A stretch of DNA of 47,264 bases. It comes from Nitrospira sp. GTDB lineage: Bacteria > Nitrospirota > Thermodesulfovibrionia > Thermodesulfovibrionales > SM23-35. Positions 1 through 8,545 of the stretch are shown piece by piece. The stretch covers positions 1 to 47,264 of the forward strand of contig VGWX01000008.1 of the NCBI GenBank assembly GCA_016873615.1, read 5' to 3'. Under the pieces are notes generated by a model. It saw only the letters and a program-made list of their open reading frames with translations. It ran no database searches and had not been told where the DNA came from. Both the position numbers and the translations under genes were made by a program. How positions within the stretch are numbered: the first letter of the stretch is position 1; each line of letters begins with the position of its first letter.

Positions 1-355
1 CGTTCCCCCATGCGTCTTTTTTAAACGATTGCGGGTTTATCCCTCCGCTCAGATATGGCCCAAAGGTCTCGCCGTTTGTATTTGTGTAGCTGATGAGGGA
101 ATCAAAATCCGGCGGCAGCTGGCCGAGATCGCCCACAAAACCGAAATTGGTCCTGACCCCATTGCTTATTTGTGCGGGATTGCCGACCATCGCCTCCTTG
201 AGTTTTATCATGTTTTCCTTCGTCGTGTCAATTTCCTGCGATTCCCAGACCCTGTATAGAACCGGAACGAGGATTCCGACCATCAATGAGATGATGCCTA
301 TTACTACAATAACCTCTAAAAGGGTAAAACCATTTCTGGATATTTTCCCGAACAT
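1..355 (-). CDS. Type IV pilin-like pseudopilin, N-terminal part (truncated by window edge)
   Basis: Reading the minus strand from an ATG at 355 gives a protein beginning MFGKISRNGFTLLEVIVVIG. This is the prepilin leader with the conserved G-F-T-L-L-E cleavage and methylation motif followed by a long hydrophobic helix. Pseudopilins of this kind form the shaft of type II secretion or type IV pilus machines and are cut and N-methylated by prepilin peptidase at the inner membrane. About 118 residues are visible before the window ends, so the C-terminal domain is not seen. It lies downstream of the ATPase and PilC/GspF genes on the same strand, the usual E-F-G order. Whether the system is a secretion system or a pilus cannot be decided here. 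Confidence 0.85.
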   Translation of the reverse strand, partial: MFGKISRNGFTLLEVIVVIGIISLMVGILVPVLYRVWESQEIDTTKENMIKLKEAMVGNPAQISNGVRTNFGFVGDLGQLPPDFDSLISYTNTNGETFGPYLSGGINPQSFKKDAWGN

Positions 356-380
356 ACTGCGGAGTAAAGAAAATAAAAGA

Positions 381-460
381 AAATCTCCCCTAACCCCTCT
401 TTGCCAAAGAGGGGAATATTTTAAATCCCACTTTGGCAAAGGGGGATGAAGGGGGATTTT
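381..460. repeat. GC-rich double-hairpin intergenic repeat (CCCCT/AGGGG family)
   Basis: The stretch has nested symmetry. An outer pair (AAATCTCCCC and GGGGGATTT) encloses a hairpin made of CCCCTCTTTG and CAAAGAGGGG and a second CTTTG/CAAAG arm. The same architecture recurs near 8590, 10410, 10790-10990, 12615 and 20268. It sits between the pseudopilin and PilC genes, where it could act as a processing hairpin or partial terminator. I know such elements only as widespread non-coding repeats, and no coding content is visible. Confidence 0.7.
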
Positions 461-497
461 ATTAAATAATATTTTCATATCATTTTGACCTCAGTCT

Positions 498-1694
498 TCA
501 TCTCCGGATTCCGCCGATTATTTTGTAGAGAGGCAGGAAGAAAGATGCTACTGTCAGAAGCACAAGCCCACCGAGCAGGACAATGATTAAAGGCTCAACG
601 ATTGTAAAAATCTTCTTCATGGTTTCCGGGATTTCCCTGTCATATACATCACTTATCCTGAGAATGGTGTTGTCAAGGGTTCCTGTTTGTTCACCGATTT
701 CAACCATATTGACCAGGAGGGGTGGAAACTCTCCTGAATCCCTTAATGCCTTGCTCAACTGTGCGCCTCCAAGCACTGCATCTGTTACTTTATAGAAAGA
801 ATCGGCGATAACGGTATTTTTTACGACATCAGAAGATACCCTGAGTATTTCATTCATATTGAGCCCTGACCTGAAGAGTGTTGCAAAAGTTCTGAAATAC
901 CTTGAGTGGTTGAGTTTTCTGACGAGTTCACCAAAAAGAGGAATCCTGAGGAAAAACGTGTCAATGACCCTTCTTCCGGTTGATGTGCCGTATAAAATTC
1001 TCAAAATAAAAGGAATTGAGATCAAACCCAGGAGTATCAAAGGCCAGTAACCTTTTATAATCCCGACTATAAAAACGAGGATCTTTGTAGGGAGAGGCAG
1101 CCCAACCTTAAAATCAGCAAGTATTTTCATAAACTTAGGCATAATAAAAATGAACAAAACAGCAATAAGAACGGCAACAGCGGTCAATACAATTGCCGGA
1201 TATGCGAGCGCTGCTTTGACGTCTTTTTTCAATTTGATCTGCCATTCAAGGTAAGCCATTACATCATTGAGCACCTGTTCCAGATTGCCGGAAATCTCAC
1301 CGGCCCTGACCATGCTTATATAGAACTGAGGGAATAGTTCAGGGTATTCCGCCATTGAATCTGAGATCGATTTGCCTGATTCCAGCTTGGATTGTATGAA
1401 AGAAGCTGCTGTTGCTATTCTCTTGTTGGCAGATTGTTGTGCCATCTGATTTAAACCGCTCATAAGGGGAACGCCTGAAGACAGGATTAAATTCAGGAGA
1501 TAGGTAAAGTTAACAAGGTCTTTATCGCTCAGTCTCGGCTTGCGATAGAAAACAAATCTGCTTTTTGTTGCTTCGAGCAATATGAGACCGTTGGAACGCA
1601 GTATCTGTTCAAGGTCATCTTCATCTGAAGCATCTCTCTTCCCTTTAATGACCATGGAATTTTCATCGATTGCTCTGTAATTGAAATGAGCCAT
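498..1694 (-). CDS. Type II secretion / type IV pilus inner-membrane platform protein (GspF/PilC family)
   Basis: This 398-residue protein has the family's layout: an N-terminal variable region with two helical cytoplasmic GspF domains (about 65-190 and 265-390) separated by hydrophobic segments around 165-235, and a final hydrophobic segment near 365-390. Each GspF domain shows the typical pattern, for example SGVPLMSGLNQM and RAGEISGNLEQVL in the first, FRSGLNMNEIL and EIGEQTGTLDNT in the second. It forms the membrane platform that couples the ATPase to pseudopilin assembly. Its ATG (1692-1694) overlaps the last base of the upstream ATPase stop codon, so the two are translationally coupled. 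The length is normal. Confidence 0.93.
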   Translation of the reverse strand: MAHFNYRAIDENSMVIKGKRDASDEDDLEQILRSNGLILLEATKSRFVFYRKPRLSDKDLVNFTYLLNLILSSGVPLMSGLNQMAQQSANKRIATAASFIQSKLESGKSISDSMAEYPELFPQFYISMVRAGEISGNLEQVLNDVMAYLEWQIKLKKDVKAALAYPAIVLTAVAVLIAVLFIFIMPKFMKILADFKVGLPLPTKILVFIVGIIKGYWPLILLGLISIPFILRILYGTSTGRRVIDTFFLRIPLFGELVRKLNHSRYFRTFATLFRSGLNMNEILRVSSDVVKNTVIADSFYKVTDAVLGGAQLSKALRDSGEFPPLLVNMVEIGEQTGTLDNTILRISDVYDREIPETMKKIFTIVEPLIIVLLGGLVLLTVASFFLPLYKIIGGIRR

Positions 1695-3160
1695 CAGTAA
1701 GCGGTCCTTGTTGTGCTGATCACTTCTTCAAGGGATGTTAATCCAAGGACTACTTTCCTGATTCCTGTTTCGTACATTGGCTCCATGCCGCCTTTTCTTG
1801 CAGCAGCAGCTAATGTGTCAGAGCCGGATTTTACAAGAATGAGTTTTCTCAATGACTCGTTCATTTTCATTATTTCATATATGATCGTTCTGCCTCTGTA
1901 TCCTGTATCATTGCATTCTTTGCATCCTTTGGCCATGAAAAATACCGCATTTTCAGGGACTGCAACCCCTATGCTTTCTCTCATCTCACTGCTGGGGGAA
2001 TATGCTTCTTTGCAATTGTTGCAGAGCATCCTGACAAGTCTCTGGGAAATGATAGTGTCAATGGTTGAGGCGAGCAGGAACGGTTCAACTCCCATATCTA
2101 TAAGCCGCGGCAAGCTTGAAGCTGCATTATTTGTATGGAGAGTAGTGAAAACAAGGTGACCTGTGAGGGCCGACCGTATGGCAAGTTCTGCTGTCTCCAT
2201 ATCCCTCATCTCACCGACGAGTATTACATCAGGGTCCTGTCTTAAAATGGAACGCAGCCCTGCAGCAAAGGTGAGCCCTGCCTTGACATTGATCTGTGAC
2301 TGTCTTATCAGGGGGAGCTGATATTCCACCGGGTCTTCGATTGTGAAGATATTCTTGAAAACGCTGTTGATTGTAGAGAGCGCAGAATAGAGAGTCGTTG
2401 TTTTGCCTGAGCCTGTCGGACCTGTAACAATGATCATTCCGTAGGGTACGCTGAGTGATTTTTTGAGTGTTTCTATATCATTCGCAAGAAATCCCAGATT
2501 ATCAAGTCCAAGCAGAAGCTGGGATTTATCGAGTATCCTCATGACAATATTCTCACCGCCTGTCAGCGGAAATGTGGAAATTCTGATGTCAAAGACTTTG
2601 GTCTCCCATACAAATTCTGTTGAACCGTCCTGCGGTATCCTGCTCTCGGCAATATTCATGGCCCCGAGTATCTTAACTCTTGAGACAATTGCAGGAAGCA
2701 TATCTTTGGGGAGATACATTGCATGCTGAAGCAGGCCGTCAATTCTGTAACGTATGCGCGTCCCCTTGACATCAGGCCCTATATGAATATCAGTAGCCCT
2801 CTTCTTCATCCCTGTAACGATTATCTGCTCAACGAGGCGTACGACAGGCGCCATTGATATATCAGAGATCTTATCAACGTCGCGGATGGTTGTTCTCAGG
2901 ACTGCGCGGCTTTGCCTTACAATATCGGTTATATCACGCGGCAGATCCATTTCCTCTTCTTTTTCTTTTGTGTATTCGCCGCTGTATGACATTGAAAGCA
3001 CTGTGAAGAGGTCTTTCTGGGTTATGAACCCATTGCCATAGAGAATGGCGCCTATGAGCTCCCCGGTCTTTTTTTGTTCCTGAAGCGCAATTTGGAGCTG
3101 CTCCTGTGTAATAAGACCGGCTTCTATAAGACGTTCACCAATGCGTTTACGCGGTTGCAT
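1694..3160 (-). CDS. Type II secretion / type IV pilus assembly ATPase (GspE/PilB family)
   Basis: This 488-residue hexameric motor ATPase powers pseudopilin extension. The N-terminal 60 residues look like the T2SSE/MshEN domain (RIGERLIEAGLITQEQL). The ATPase core carries Walker A GPTGSGKTT at 247-255, Walker B DPDVILVGEMRD at 309-320, and the His-box GHLVFTTLHTNN at about 334-345. Four cysteines at 380, 383, 413 and 416 (CNNC and CKEC) match the zinc-binding C-domain of GspE/PilB. The N-terminal region is shorter than in classical PilB. It is the first gene visible in the operon with GspF/PilC and the pseudopilin downstream. A PilT homologue is present elsewhere in the window, at 34567, which favours a pilus. 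Confidence 0.95.
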   Translation of the reverse strand: MQPRKRIGERLIEAGLITQEQLQIALQEQKKTGELIGAILYGNGFITQKDLFTVLSMSYSGEYTKEKEEEMDLPRDITDIVRQSRAVLRTTIRDVDKISDISMAPVVRLVEQIIVTGMKKRATDIHIGPDVKGTRIRYRIDGLLQHAMYLPKDMLPAIVSRVKILGAMNIAESRIPQDGSTEFVWETKVFDIRISTFPLTGGENIVMRILDKSQLLLGLDNLGFLANDIETLKKSLSVPYGMIIVTGPTGSGKTTTLYSALSTINSVFKNIFTIEDPVEYQLPLIRQSQINVKAGLTFAAGLRSILRQDPDVILVGEMRDMETAELAIRSALTGHLVFTTLHTNNAASSLPRLIDMGVEPFLLASTIDTIISQRLVRMLCNNCKEAYSPSSEMRESIGVAVPENAVFFMAKGCKECNDTGYRGRTIIYEIMKMNESLRKLILVKSGSDTLAAAARKGGMEPMYETGIRKVVLGLTSLEEVISTTRTAY

Positions 3161-3265
3161 AATTCACCTTCCTTGCCGGAAAACAGAAATTTCGCAACTA
3201 ACTATCAGCTTCAAATTTAATCAAATTATATCAGAATATTTGAAAAATAATAGACGATATACAGA

Positions 3266-4318
3266 TTATGCCTTAGTAATGTCATACCACGTCGCCTTCC
3301 GGTCGCCGTGTTTTGTAAGATAACCCCTTTTGACCAGCTTCTGTATATGGTCCCTTATGGTCCTTTCATTGGCCTTGATGCTTCCGGCGGCCTGCGATAA
3401 AGTGAGCCTTCCTTCAAGTTTTGCAAGCTCCAGAAGCTGAAGGGACAGCGGCGGGAGGTCCAGAAGGGCAACGGGACTGCCATGCCCGATCTTCATAGCG
3501 AGATTGTCTTTCTGTGTCTTGAGCGCCCTCAGAAAGAACAAGATCCACGAGCTGATATTGTATCGGTCCGTATAGAGCGTCTTTTGGGACCGCCTGAGCG
3601 AAATATAATAACTGTCTTTATTCGCCTCCATCACCGCCTCAAGGGATGCGTAGGGCACATACAGATACCCTTGCCGCAGGAGCAGCAAAATGGTCAGTAT
3701 CCTTGCAAGTCTCCCGTTTCTGTCCTGAAATGGATGGACCGCCAGAAAGTGGACGCTAAACACCGCTATAACGAGCAAGGGATGCAGGTCACTTTCGCGC
3801 AACGACACTGAAGTCCATTCCACAAGCTCTTTCATCTTCCCCGGCGTCTCGAAGGGCGGTGTTGTCTCAAAAATGACCCCGAGGCTCTTTCCGTAAGGGT
3901 CGAATGCCTCCACATTGTTGGGCAATTTTTTATATTCACCTCTGTGCCAGGCGTCTTTTGAGCTGTGCTTGAGCAAGACCGAATGCAGCTGCCTGATATG
4001 ATTTTCAGTGAGCGTCAGCTCATTGTATGAATCAAAGACCAGTTCCATGGCCTCGGCGTATCCGGCAACCTCTTCTTCATCTCTGGACTGAAAGGAGTGC
4101 GCTGACAGGCCTGACAGCAGTCTTTCCACTTCTACGTCGGAAAGCCTTGCGCCTTCAATCCGTGTAGACGCCCCTACTGATTCAATGGTCGCCACCCTGC
4201 GCAGATTAGCCAGTGCGTCCGGCCTGAGAAAACTTAAATATTTCCAGCCACCCTTAAATTCATCTATCTCCGCTATTAAATTAAGTATGACGCCGCTAAG
4301 CTCGATTTTTGGTTTCAT
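3266..4318 (-). CDS. Fic-family AMPylase-like protein with C-terminal winged helix
   Basis: Fic proteins transfer AMP or other nucleotide moieties to target proteins. Numbering from the upstream ATG at 4327, the catalytic motif is HPFQDRNGRLAR at 198-209. His, Phe, Asn and Arg are present, but the first Gly of the usual GNGR is Arg. An N-terminal inhibitory helix motif, STRIEG (54-59, S/TxxxEG), is present, as in self-inhibited class II Fic proteins. The last 65 residues look like a winged helix-turn-helix (TLSQAAGSIKANERTIRDHI), suggesting DNA binding and self-regulation. I prefer the ATG at 4318 because a TATAAT box (4331 to 4326) overlaps the upstream ATG at 4327. It is a solitary gene upstream of the secretion operon. 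Confidence 0.9.
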   Translation of the reverse strand: MKPKIELSGVILNLIAEIDEFKGGWKYLSFLRPDALANLRRVATIESVGASTRIEGARLSDVEVERLLSGLSAHSFQSRDEEEVAGYAEAMELVFDSYNELTLTENHIRQLHSVLLKHSSKDAWHRGEYKKLPNNVEAFDPYGKSLGVIFETTPPFETPGKMKELVEWTSVSLRESDLHPLLVIAVFSVHFLAVHPFQDRNGRLARILTILLLLRQGYLYVPYASLEAVMEANKDSYYISLRRSQKTLYTDRYNISSWILFFLRALKTQKDNLAMKIGHGSPVALLDLPPLSLQLLELAKLEGRLTLSQAAGSIKANERTIRDHIQKLVKRGYLTKHGDRKATWYDITKA

Positions 4319-4325
4319 AAATATC

Positions 4326-4369
4326 ATTATAGCTCAAATGTCGATAAATATGTCGATAAATGTCGATAA
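4326..4369 (-). promoter_or_regulatory. Fic gene promoter with three direct TGTCGATAA repeats
   Basis: On the plus strand TGTCGATAA occurs three times, at 4339-4347, 4351-4359 and 4361-4369, immediately upstream of the Fic gene. A consensus -10 box TATAAT lies at 4331 to 4326 on the minus strand, so the repeats cover the -35 region. This is what an operator would look like. The Fic protein's own winged helix is the natural candidate binder. The predicted transcript starts at or next to the ATG at 4318, so it would be almost leaderless. Confidence 0.5.
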
Positions 4370-4461
4370 GCACGCCTGCCTTGACAATTCATAAATTCCT
4401 GAACGTCGAGATTGTTACCAGCATGGACACAAATGCTCTGAAAAGGGGTCTGCTTTTGACA

Positions 4462-4806
4462 GGTCTGCTTTTGATTGTTGACAATTCAGGATTTCATGAA
4501 AGCTCTATTCTCTGCAAGGACATGTTCTCCAATGTTTTAGCAAGACCAAATATACTAATGAGAACATTAGTAAAGCCTCTTGTTGTCATTCCGGCTTGCC
4601 GGAATGACACACAGCTAAGCAGAGTTTATAAACAGACTCTAATTAACCATAAGCGAACCAACATTGTTGGTAAGCCGATAAGAAATTTAAAGAATTCCTT
4701 ATCAGGCAAGACGAAGGACATTGTCCGTAGTCTTGCCGCATTTAAAGCCATCGACAAGGTCGATGGTAGTTTATTAAGATATTTTGTCAACAATCAAAAG
4801 CAGACC
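4462..4806. repeat. 345-bp element with perfect 23-bp terminal inverted repeats (MITE-like)
   Basis: Bases 4462-4484 are the exact reverse complement of 4784-4806. Between them there is no convincing gene, only further hairpins: TGTCATTCCGG/CCGGAATGACA at 4584-4609, CAAGAC...GGACATTGTCC...GTCTTG around 4709-4737, and CCATCGAC/GTCGATGG near 4748-4766. A 13-bp piece of the left end is repeated just outside it (GGTCTGCTTTTGA at 4447-4459 and again from 4462). The structure suggests a non-autonomous transposable element or a highly folded RNA. It fills most of the gap between the Fic and AbiEii genes. Confidence 0.6.
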
Positions 4807-4862
4807 CCTTATTGCTCTTCATCATTTTTAACTCGTTTCTTCTGTTCTTACTAATGACCGTA

Positions 4863-5516
4863 TTAGTATATTTTCCCTTCAACAATGCTGATAGCCAGGT
4901 TGCTCAGATATTGTTTGATCGTAAGGCTTGGCACAGATGTTATCCATTTTATTTCATCGTCAATAATCGTATAATCAAACTCTGCCAGTATCCTGGCGAT
5001 AAGGAGAGGTGAAATGCCCGCAGCCTTACTCCCTGCGTCAGTCAATGCCTTCTTAATACTGAGCCCATCTTTCAGGAGTATAAATAGGTCAACAATATCT
5101 TTAGGCAGAGTTCTGTCAACTATTGCAGTTATCTTATTCGCAAGGATATTCTCCCTTGAATCTATAATGCCGAGAGCTGGATGATTAACCATTTGGCCGG
5201 TATGTGAAGGCACGTCGTTTATCAGTTCAATCTTTAACCTCTCATGACCGATAAAAATACGATAAAAATGTTCACCTTTATAGTCAGTTTCGGCGTCACT
5301 GAATAGCTTTTGCAGTTTTACCGACTGAATTTCTGCTATTCTCCGGAACTCTGCATGATCATTAACAAAATAGTCCAGATCATCAGAATAACGGTGATTA
5401 TAATATCCCCTTGACAGAGCCGTACCTCCGGTCAGATAAAAAGGCGATTCCCGAAATACAGATATGGCCATGTCCTGTAAGGGATAAAGCACATTATTGT
5501 AGTATTCTGCAAGCAA
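4863..5516 (-). CDS. Nucleotidyltransferase of the AbiEii/AbiGii toxin family
   Basis: This 217-residue protein shows the family's nucleotidyltransferase signature near its N-terminus: YLTGGTALSRGY at about 27-38 followed by RYSDDLDYFV, with the two metal-binding aspartates. AbiEii-like proteins are type IV toxin or abortive-infection enzymes that modify tRNA or other acceptors, though many chromosomal members are uncharacterised. The gene overlaps by 23 bp the end of a small upstream gene on the same strand, the usual toxin-antitoxin arrangement. The partner here is not the classical AbiEi, which is a longer winged-helix protein. Confidence 0.85.
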   Translation of the reverse strand: MLAEYYNNVLYPLQDMAISVFRESPFYLTGGTALSRGYYNHRYSDDLDYFVNDHAEFRRIAEIQSVKLQKLFSDAETDYKGEHFYRIFIGHERLKIELINDVPSHTGQMVNHPALGIIDSRENILANKITAIVDRTLPKDIVDLFILLKDGLSIKKALTDAGSKAAGISPLLIARILAEFDYTIIDDEIKWITSVPSLTIKQYLSNLAISIVEGKIY

Positions 5517-5793
5517 AATCCATCCCTTCTTTTATCTCTTTAAATCTTACATACCTTCTTGCTTCGCCCCATAAACCACACAGAACTCTGGGATCAAATA
5601 TTTTTACAATCTTGAACCAGTTTACACTCTCAAGAAGCCGCGCTACACAAAACCCTCTTTCAGGCCATTTACGCGTGCTTCGCCCCTCTATGATTGCAAG
5701 GAACTCCTCCGGCGTAAGATTTAAATCCCACAGACACTGCTTGAGTATTCGCCTATGTTCTTCAGATAATGCACTCTTTTCTATATCTTTCAT
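5494..5793 (-). CDS. Small protein upstream of AbiEii-type toxin, candidate antitoxin
   Basis: This is a 99-residue protein I cannot assign to a named family. It is largely helical in appearance (SEEHRRILKQCLWDLNLT, then EEFLAIIEG) and ends with an Arg-rich helix, EARRYVRFKEI. Its 3' end overlaps the AbiEii-like toxin gene by 23 bp, implying coupled translation. Its size and position fit an antitoxin or a specificity partner. The pairing of such a protein with AbiEii is inferred from context alone. Confidence 0.7.
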   Translation of the reverse strand: MKDIEKSALSEEHRRILKQCLWDLNLTPEEFLAIIEGRSTRKWPERGFCVARLLESVNWFKIVKIFDPRVLCGLWGEARRYVRFKEIKEGMDFACRILQ

Positions 5794-5854
5794 AAATAAT
5801 TATACCTTAATCGCAACCCTTCGGTTACAGGTTGTCTGAATAATTTCCCCTTTC

Positions 5855-6975
5855 TCATACTATAGAGACTGAACTTTGCTTGGTATCAGGAATCACACCA
5901 ACGTCCAGAATAGCATCGCGTATCTCGCCATTCTTATTGACTAATTTTACTTCATATTTACGTGGCGCCTTGCCGGGTTCTTCACGCCTCAACTTATGGC
6001 ATTTCAGCATTATTTCCAAACTCTCAGGTGCAACATAGTTGGTCCATTTTGTACCGATAAGCTCTTCGGAACTGTATCCTGAGACCAGAAAACATTCCTT
6101 GTTTGCCATTATGATGGTAGTATCCTCTTCAACGATCAAAGTTGCCGTTCCAGTGGCTTCGAATATTGCTCTATACTTGGCTTGGCTCTCTTGAATCAGC
6201 ATTTCCAACCGTTTAAGCTCGGTGATGTCAATGACATTCCCCATAACAGCGGGCACTCCCTTATATTGGATACGGGCTGCCAACATTTCAGACCAAATAG
6301 TCTTTCCATCTTTACTGATTCTCCGAACTTCATACCGCTGGGGAACAGATTCTCCTTCCAGTCTTTTAATGCTAATTCTCTCAGGGTAGCCCTTTCATCG
6401 GGATGAATTAATGTCAAATGCTCTTTCCCAAGTAACTCTTCAGGTTCATAACCATGCATTTCTGTGAATTTATCATTGACAAAGACAAACCTCCCGTCTT
6501 GATGTATGAATATCCCTGTTAAGGAGTTTTCTGTTAGTATTTTGTACTTCTCTTCACTTTCCCGCAGAAATTCTTCCGCCTGCCTGCGTTCTTTTATCAT
6601 CTTAGCTTCTACTAAAGCCCTGTTTACCGAGGGAACAAGACGCTTTAAATTGCTCTTTAACACATAATCTGTTGCACCTTCCTTGAGTTTTTCAATTGCA
6701 AATTCTTCTCCGAGTCTCCCGGTTACTAAGATAACAGGCACATCAGGACACTTTTCTTTCGCAATTCTTAATGCTTCAAGATCATTAAAAGTCGGAAGAT
6801 CATAATCTGACAGGATAAGATCGGGGAAAAACTCATCAAGTTCTTTCAGAAAGGCTTCTCTCGTATCCACAACCTTTGAGGTGAATACCAATCCAGCTTT
6901 ACGTAATTGATGCTCTTGTAATTCAACATCGGCCGGACTATCTTCAAGGATAAGTATGCGGATTTCTTTGTCCAT
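5855..6975 (-). pseudogene. Response regulator-PAS-PAS gene, frameshifted and truncated
   Basis: From the ATG at 6975 the reading frame encodes a receiver domain (EDSPADVE, phospho-acceptor Asp57 in LILSDYDLP, then VTGR and Lys in DYVLKSN) and the first half of a PAS domain. Near 6365-6380 the homologous reading moves to another frame (KRLEGESVPQRYEVRRISK...), which continues through the PAS end, the linker DITELKRLE and a second PAS. It stops abruptly after SVSIV, where DITERKR would normally follow. No kinase or output domain remains. The second PAS closely resembles the second PAS of the MEDS-PAS protein at 41561. A sequencing error could explain the frameshift but not the missing C-terminus. 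Confidence 0.75.
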
Positions 6976-7264
6976 GAACTCTTTTCCCCTTAATCGAACT
7001 TTCTTACTACTTCAATTATTTATTGAAAAGACGGATAAATTATATCAGTCTATTTGCGATTGTACCATACATAATCGCAATAATATCTAATCAACGGGAA
7101 AAAATGAGACTTGGGAGAATTGAAAAATATTAAATTGAAAAATATTAAATCTTTTCAGCGGCGATAATATCTCTTATGAGTCCTTCAAAAAAGTTTTTAA
7201 TCGCTAAATTTAGGTTCTATCATTCTCAATTCCCTGCCGGCAAAGAGCTTGTTTCATCCCGGAA
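6976..7264. other. Intergenic region with a 15-bp tandem repeat
   Basis: This AT-rich gap holds ATTGAAAAATATTAA twice in tandem (7119-7133 and 7134-7148). No gene or obvious promoter consensus was recognised in it. Confidence 0.5.
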
Positions 7265-8458
7265 CTACTCAAGCCAGCCCTCCACAGGATGAGAGAGAAA
7301 TTTTTCAAGTGAAATACCGTCTCCTCCGACCAGCAACTTACGCGCCGGTTTGAATATCCTGCCGAACTCCTCCATTCCCGGCAGACTACCTTTACTGTAT
7401 CCGCTTTTGACTTCGATTGCCGCTATTGCCTTGTTCTTGCGCAGGACAAAATCCACCTCCCTGCCCCGCTCCCGCCAGTAAAACACCTCGATGTTTGTCC
7501 CGGCTGCGCCGTTGATCAGATGGGCGCCGACCGATGATTCGGTCAGTCTGCCCCAGAATTCCCTGTCCCTTCGGGCGTCTTCAAACGACAAATTCGATTG
7601 AGCGCTTAAAAGCGCCGTGTTCAACACCTGAAGCTTCGGACTTGAGGCGCGCTGCTGGACGCGCTGCACAGCCAGTTTCTGCAGACCGGTCAACATGCCC
7701 GCGCCTGAGAGAAGTTCCAGGTAATGGGCCAATGTTGTGGTATTGCCCGCGTCCTGGAGCTGCCCGATCATTTTTTGATATGATAGAATCTGGCCGGAAT
7801 AACTGCATCCGAGATGAAATAATCTGCGGAGCAGCGCTGGTTTGTCAACGCGAGTCATAAGCAGAATATCGCGCGAAATCGTAGTCTCAATAAGTGAATC
7901 AATTATATATCGCGACCATCTCTGTCTGTCAGTGATTAAGTCAGCAGAGCCCGGGTATCCTCCGAAATAGACAAACTGTTCCGGCCCCCATCCAAAGGAA
8001 TCTTTCATCTCAAGGTAAGGCCAGTGAACAACCGGTGTGATTTCAAAACGTCCCGCGAGGCTTTCTGTCAGCCCGCGCTGAATAAGAAGCGGCGCAGAGC
8101 CCAGAAGAACAACCTTGAGAGGGACTTTCTTCGCGGTGTCCGCGTCCCACAGACGCTTCACCGTCTCGGACCATCCGACAACCTTCTGTATCTCGTCCAG
8201 AACAAGCAATGCCCCTGCCTTGTTACCCGCCTCTCGTGCCAGCAATCGCCCCAGTTCCCACTGTTGCTCAATCCATGCCCTGCTCTGCAAAGTCGGCTCA
8301 TCGGCTGAGGCATAATGGCACTCGATTTTAAGCGACTCCATGACCTGGCGAATAAGCGTGGTCTTGCCGGTTTGACGCGGGCCTGCCAGAACCTGCAGAA
8401 ACTTGCGAGACTTGCTTAATCGGGCAAAAAGAGTCTGATAAACCGGTCTGTGGTACAT
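7265..8458 (-). CDS. AAA ATPase with C-terminal DUF4143 nuclease-like domain (copy 1 of 4)
   Basis: A 397-residue protein. The N-terminal P-loop domain has Walker A GPRQTGKTT (about 27-35) and Walker B LLVLDEIQK (about 84-92), followed by the sensor-like LLGSAPLL. After a middle winged-helix-like region (about 200-290), the C-terminal DUF4143 part has EVDFVLRKNK...AIEVKSG, the D-x(n)-ExK pattern of PD-(D/E)XK nuclease folds. This family is common in archaea and anaerobic bacteria, usually as solitary genes of unknown function. It is preceded by a good ribosome site (GGAGGTGAG) and a perfect palindrome. Three further paralogues, not close copies, lie in this window. Confidence 0.92.
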   Translation of the reverse strand: MYHRPVYQTLFARLSKSRKFLQVLAGPRQTGKTTLIRQVMESLKIECHYASADEPTLQSRAWIEQQWELGRLLAREAGNKAGALLVLDEIQKVVGWSETVKRLWDADTAKKVPLKVVLLGSAPLLIQRGLTESLAGRFEITPVVHWPYLEMKDSFGWGPEQFVYFGGYPGSADLITDRQRWSRYIIDSLIETTISRDILLMTRVDKPALLRRLFHLGCSYSGQILSYQKMIGQLQDAGNTTTLAHYLELLSGAGMLTGLQKLAVQRVQQRASSPKLQVLNTALLSAQSNLSFEDARRDREFWGRLTESSVGAHLINGAAGTNIEVFYWRERGREVDFVLRKNKAIAAIEVKSGYSKGSLPGMEEFGRIFKPARKLLVGGDGISLEKFLSHPVEGWLE

Positions 8459-8473
8459 CTCACCTCCCTACAT

Positions 8474-8495
8474 ATTACTCAATACTTTGAGTAAT
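8474..8495 (-). promoter_or_regulatory. Perfect palindrome upstream of DUF4143 copy 1, candidate operator
   Basis: The arms ATTACTCAA (8474-8482) and TTGAGTAAT (8487-8495) are perfectly complementary around a 4-nt centre. A further half-site TTTACTCA follows. The palindrome ends 16 bp before the ATPase start codon at 8458, where a repressor could block transcription. The function is inferred from position and symmetry only. Confidence 0.45.
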
Positions 8496-8545
8496 TTTAC
8501 TCACAAGTATGCGGAGATGTCAATCCTTGTGCACCATCCACGTGT

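Noticed and set aside
29-449. Plus-strand reading frames over the first 450 bases
   Set aside because: They lie opposite the pseudopilin gene, whose prepilin motif on the minus strand is unmistakable; the plus frames have no recognisable features.
4360-4854. Plus-strand 164-residue frame in the Fic-AbiEii gap
   Set aside because: It runs through both ends and the hairpins of the 345-bp inverted-repeat element, and its protein shows no domain pattern.
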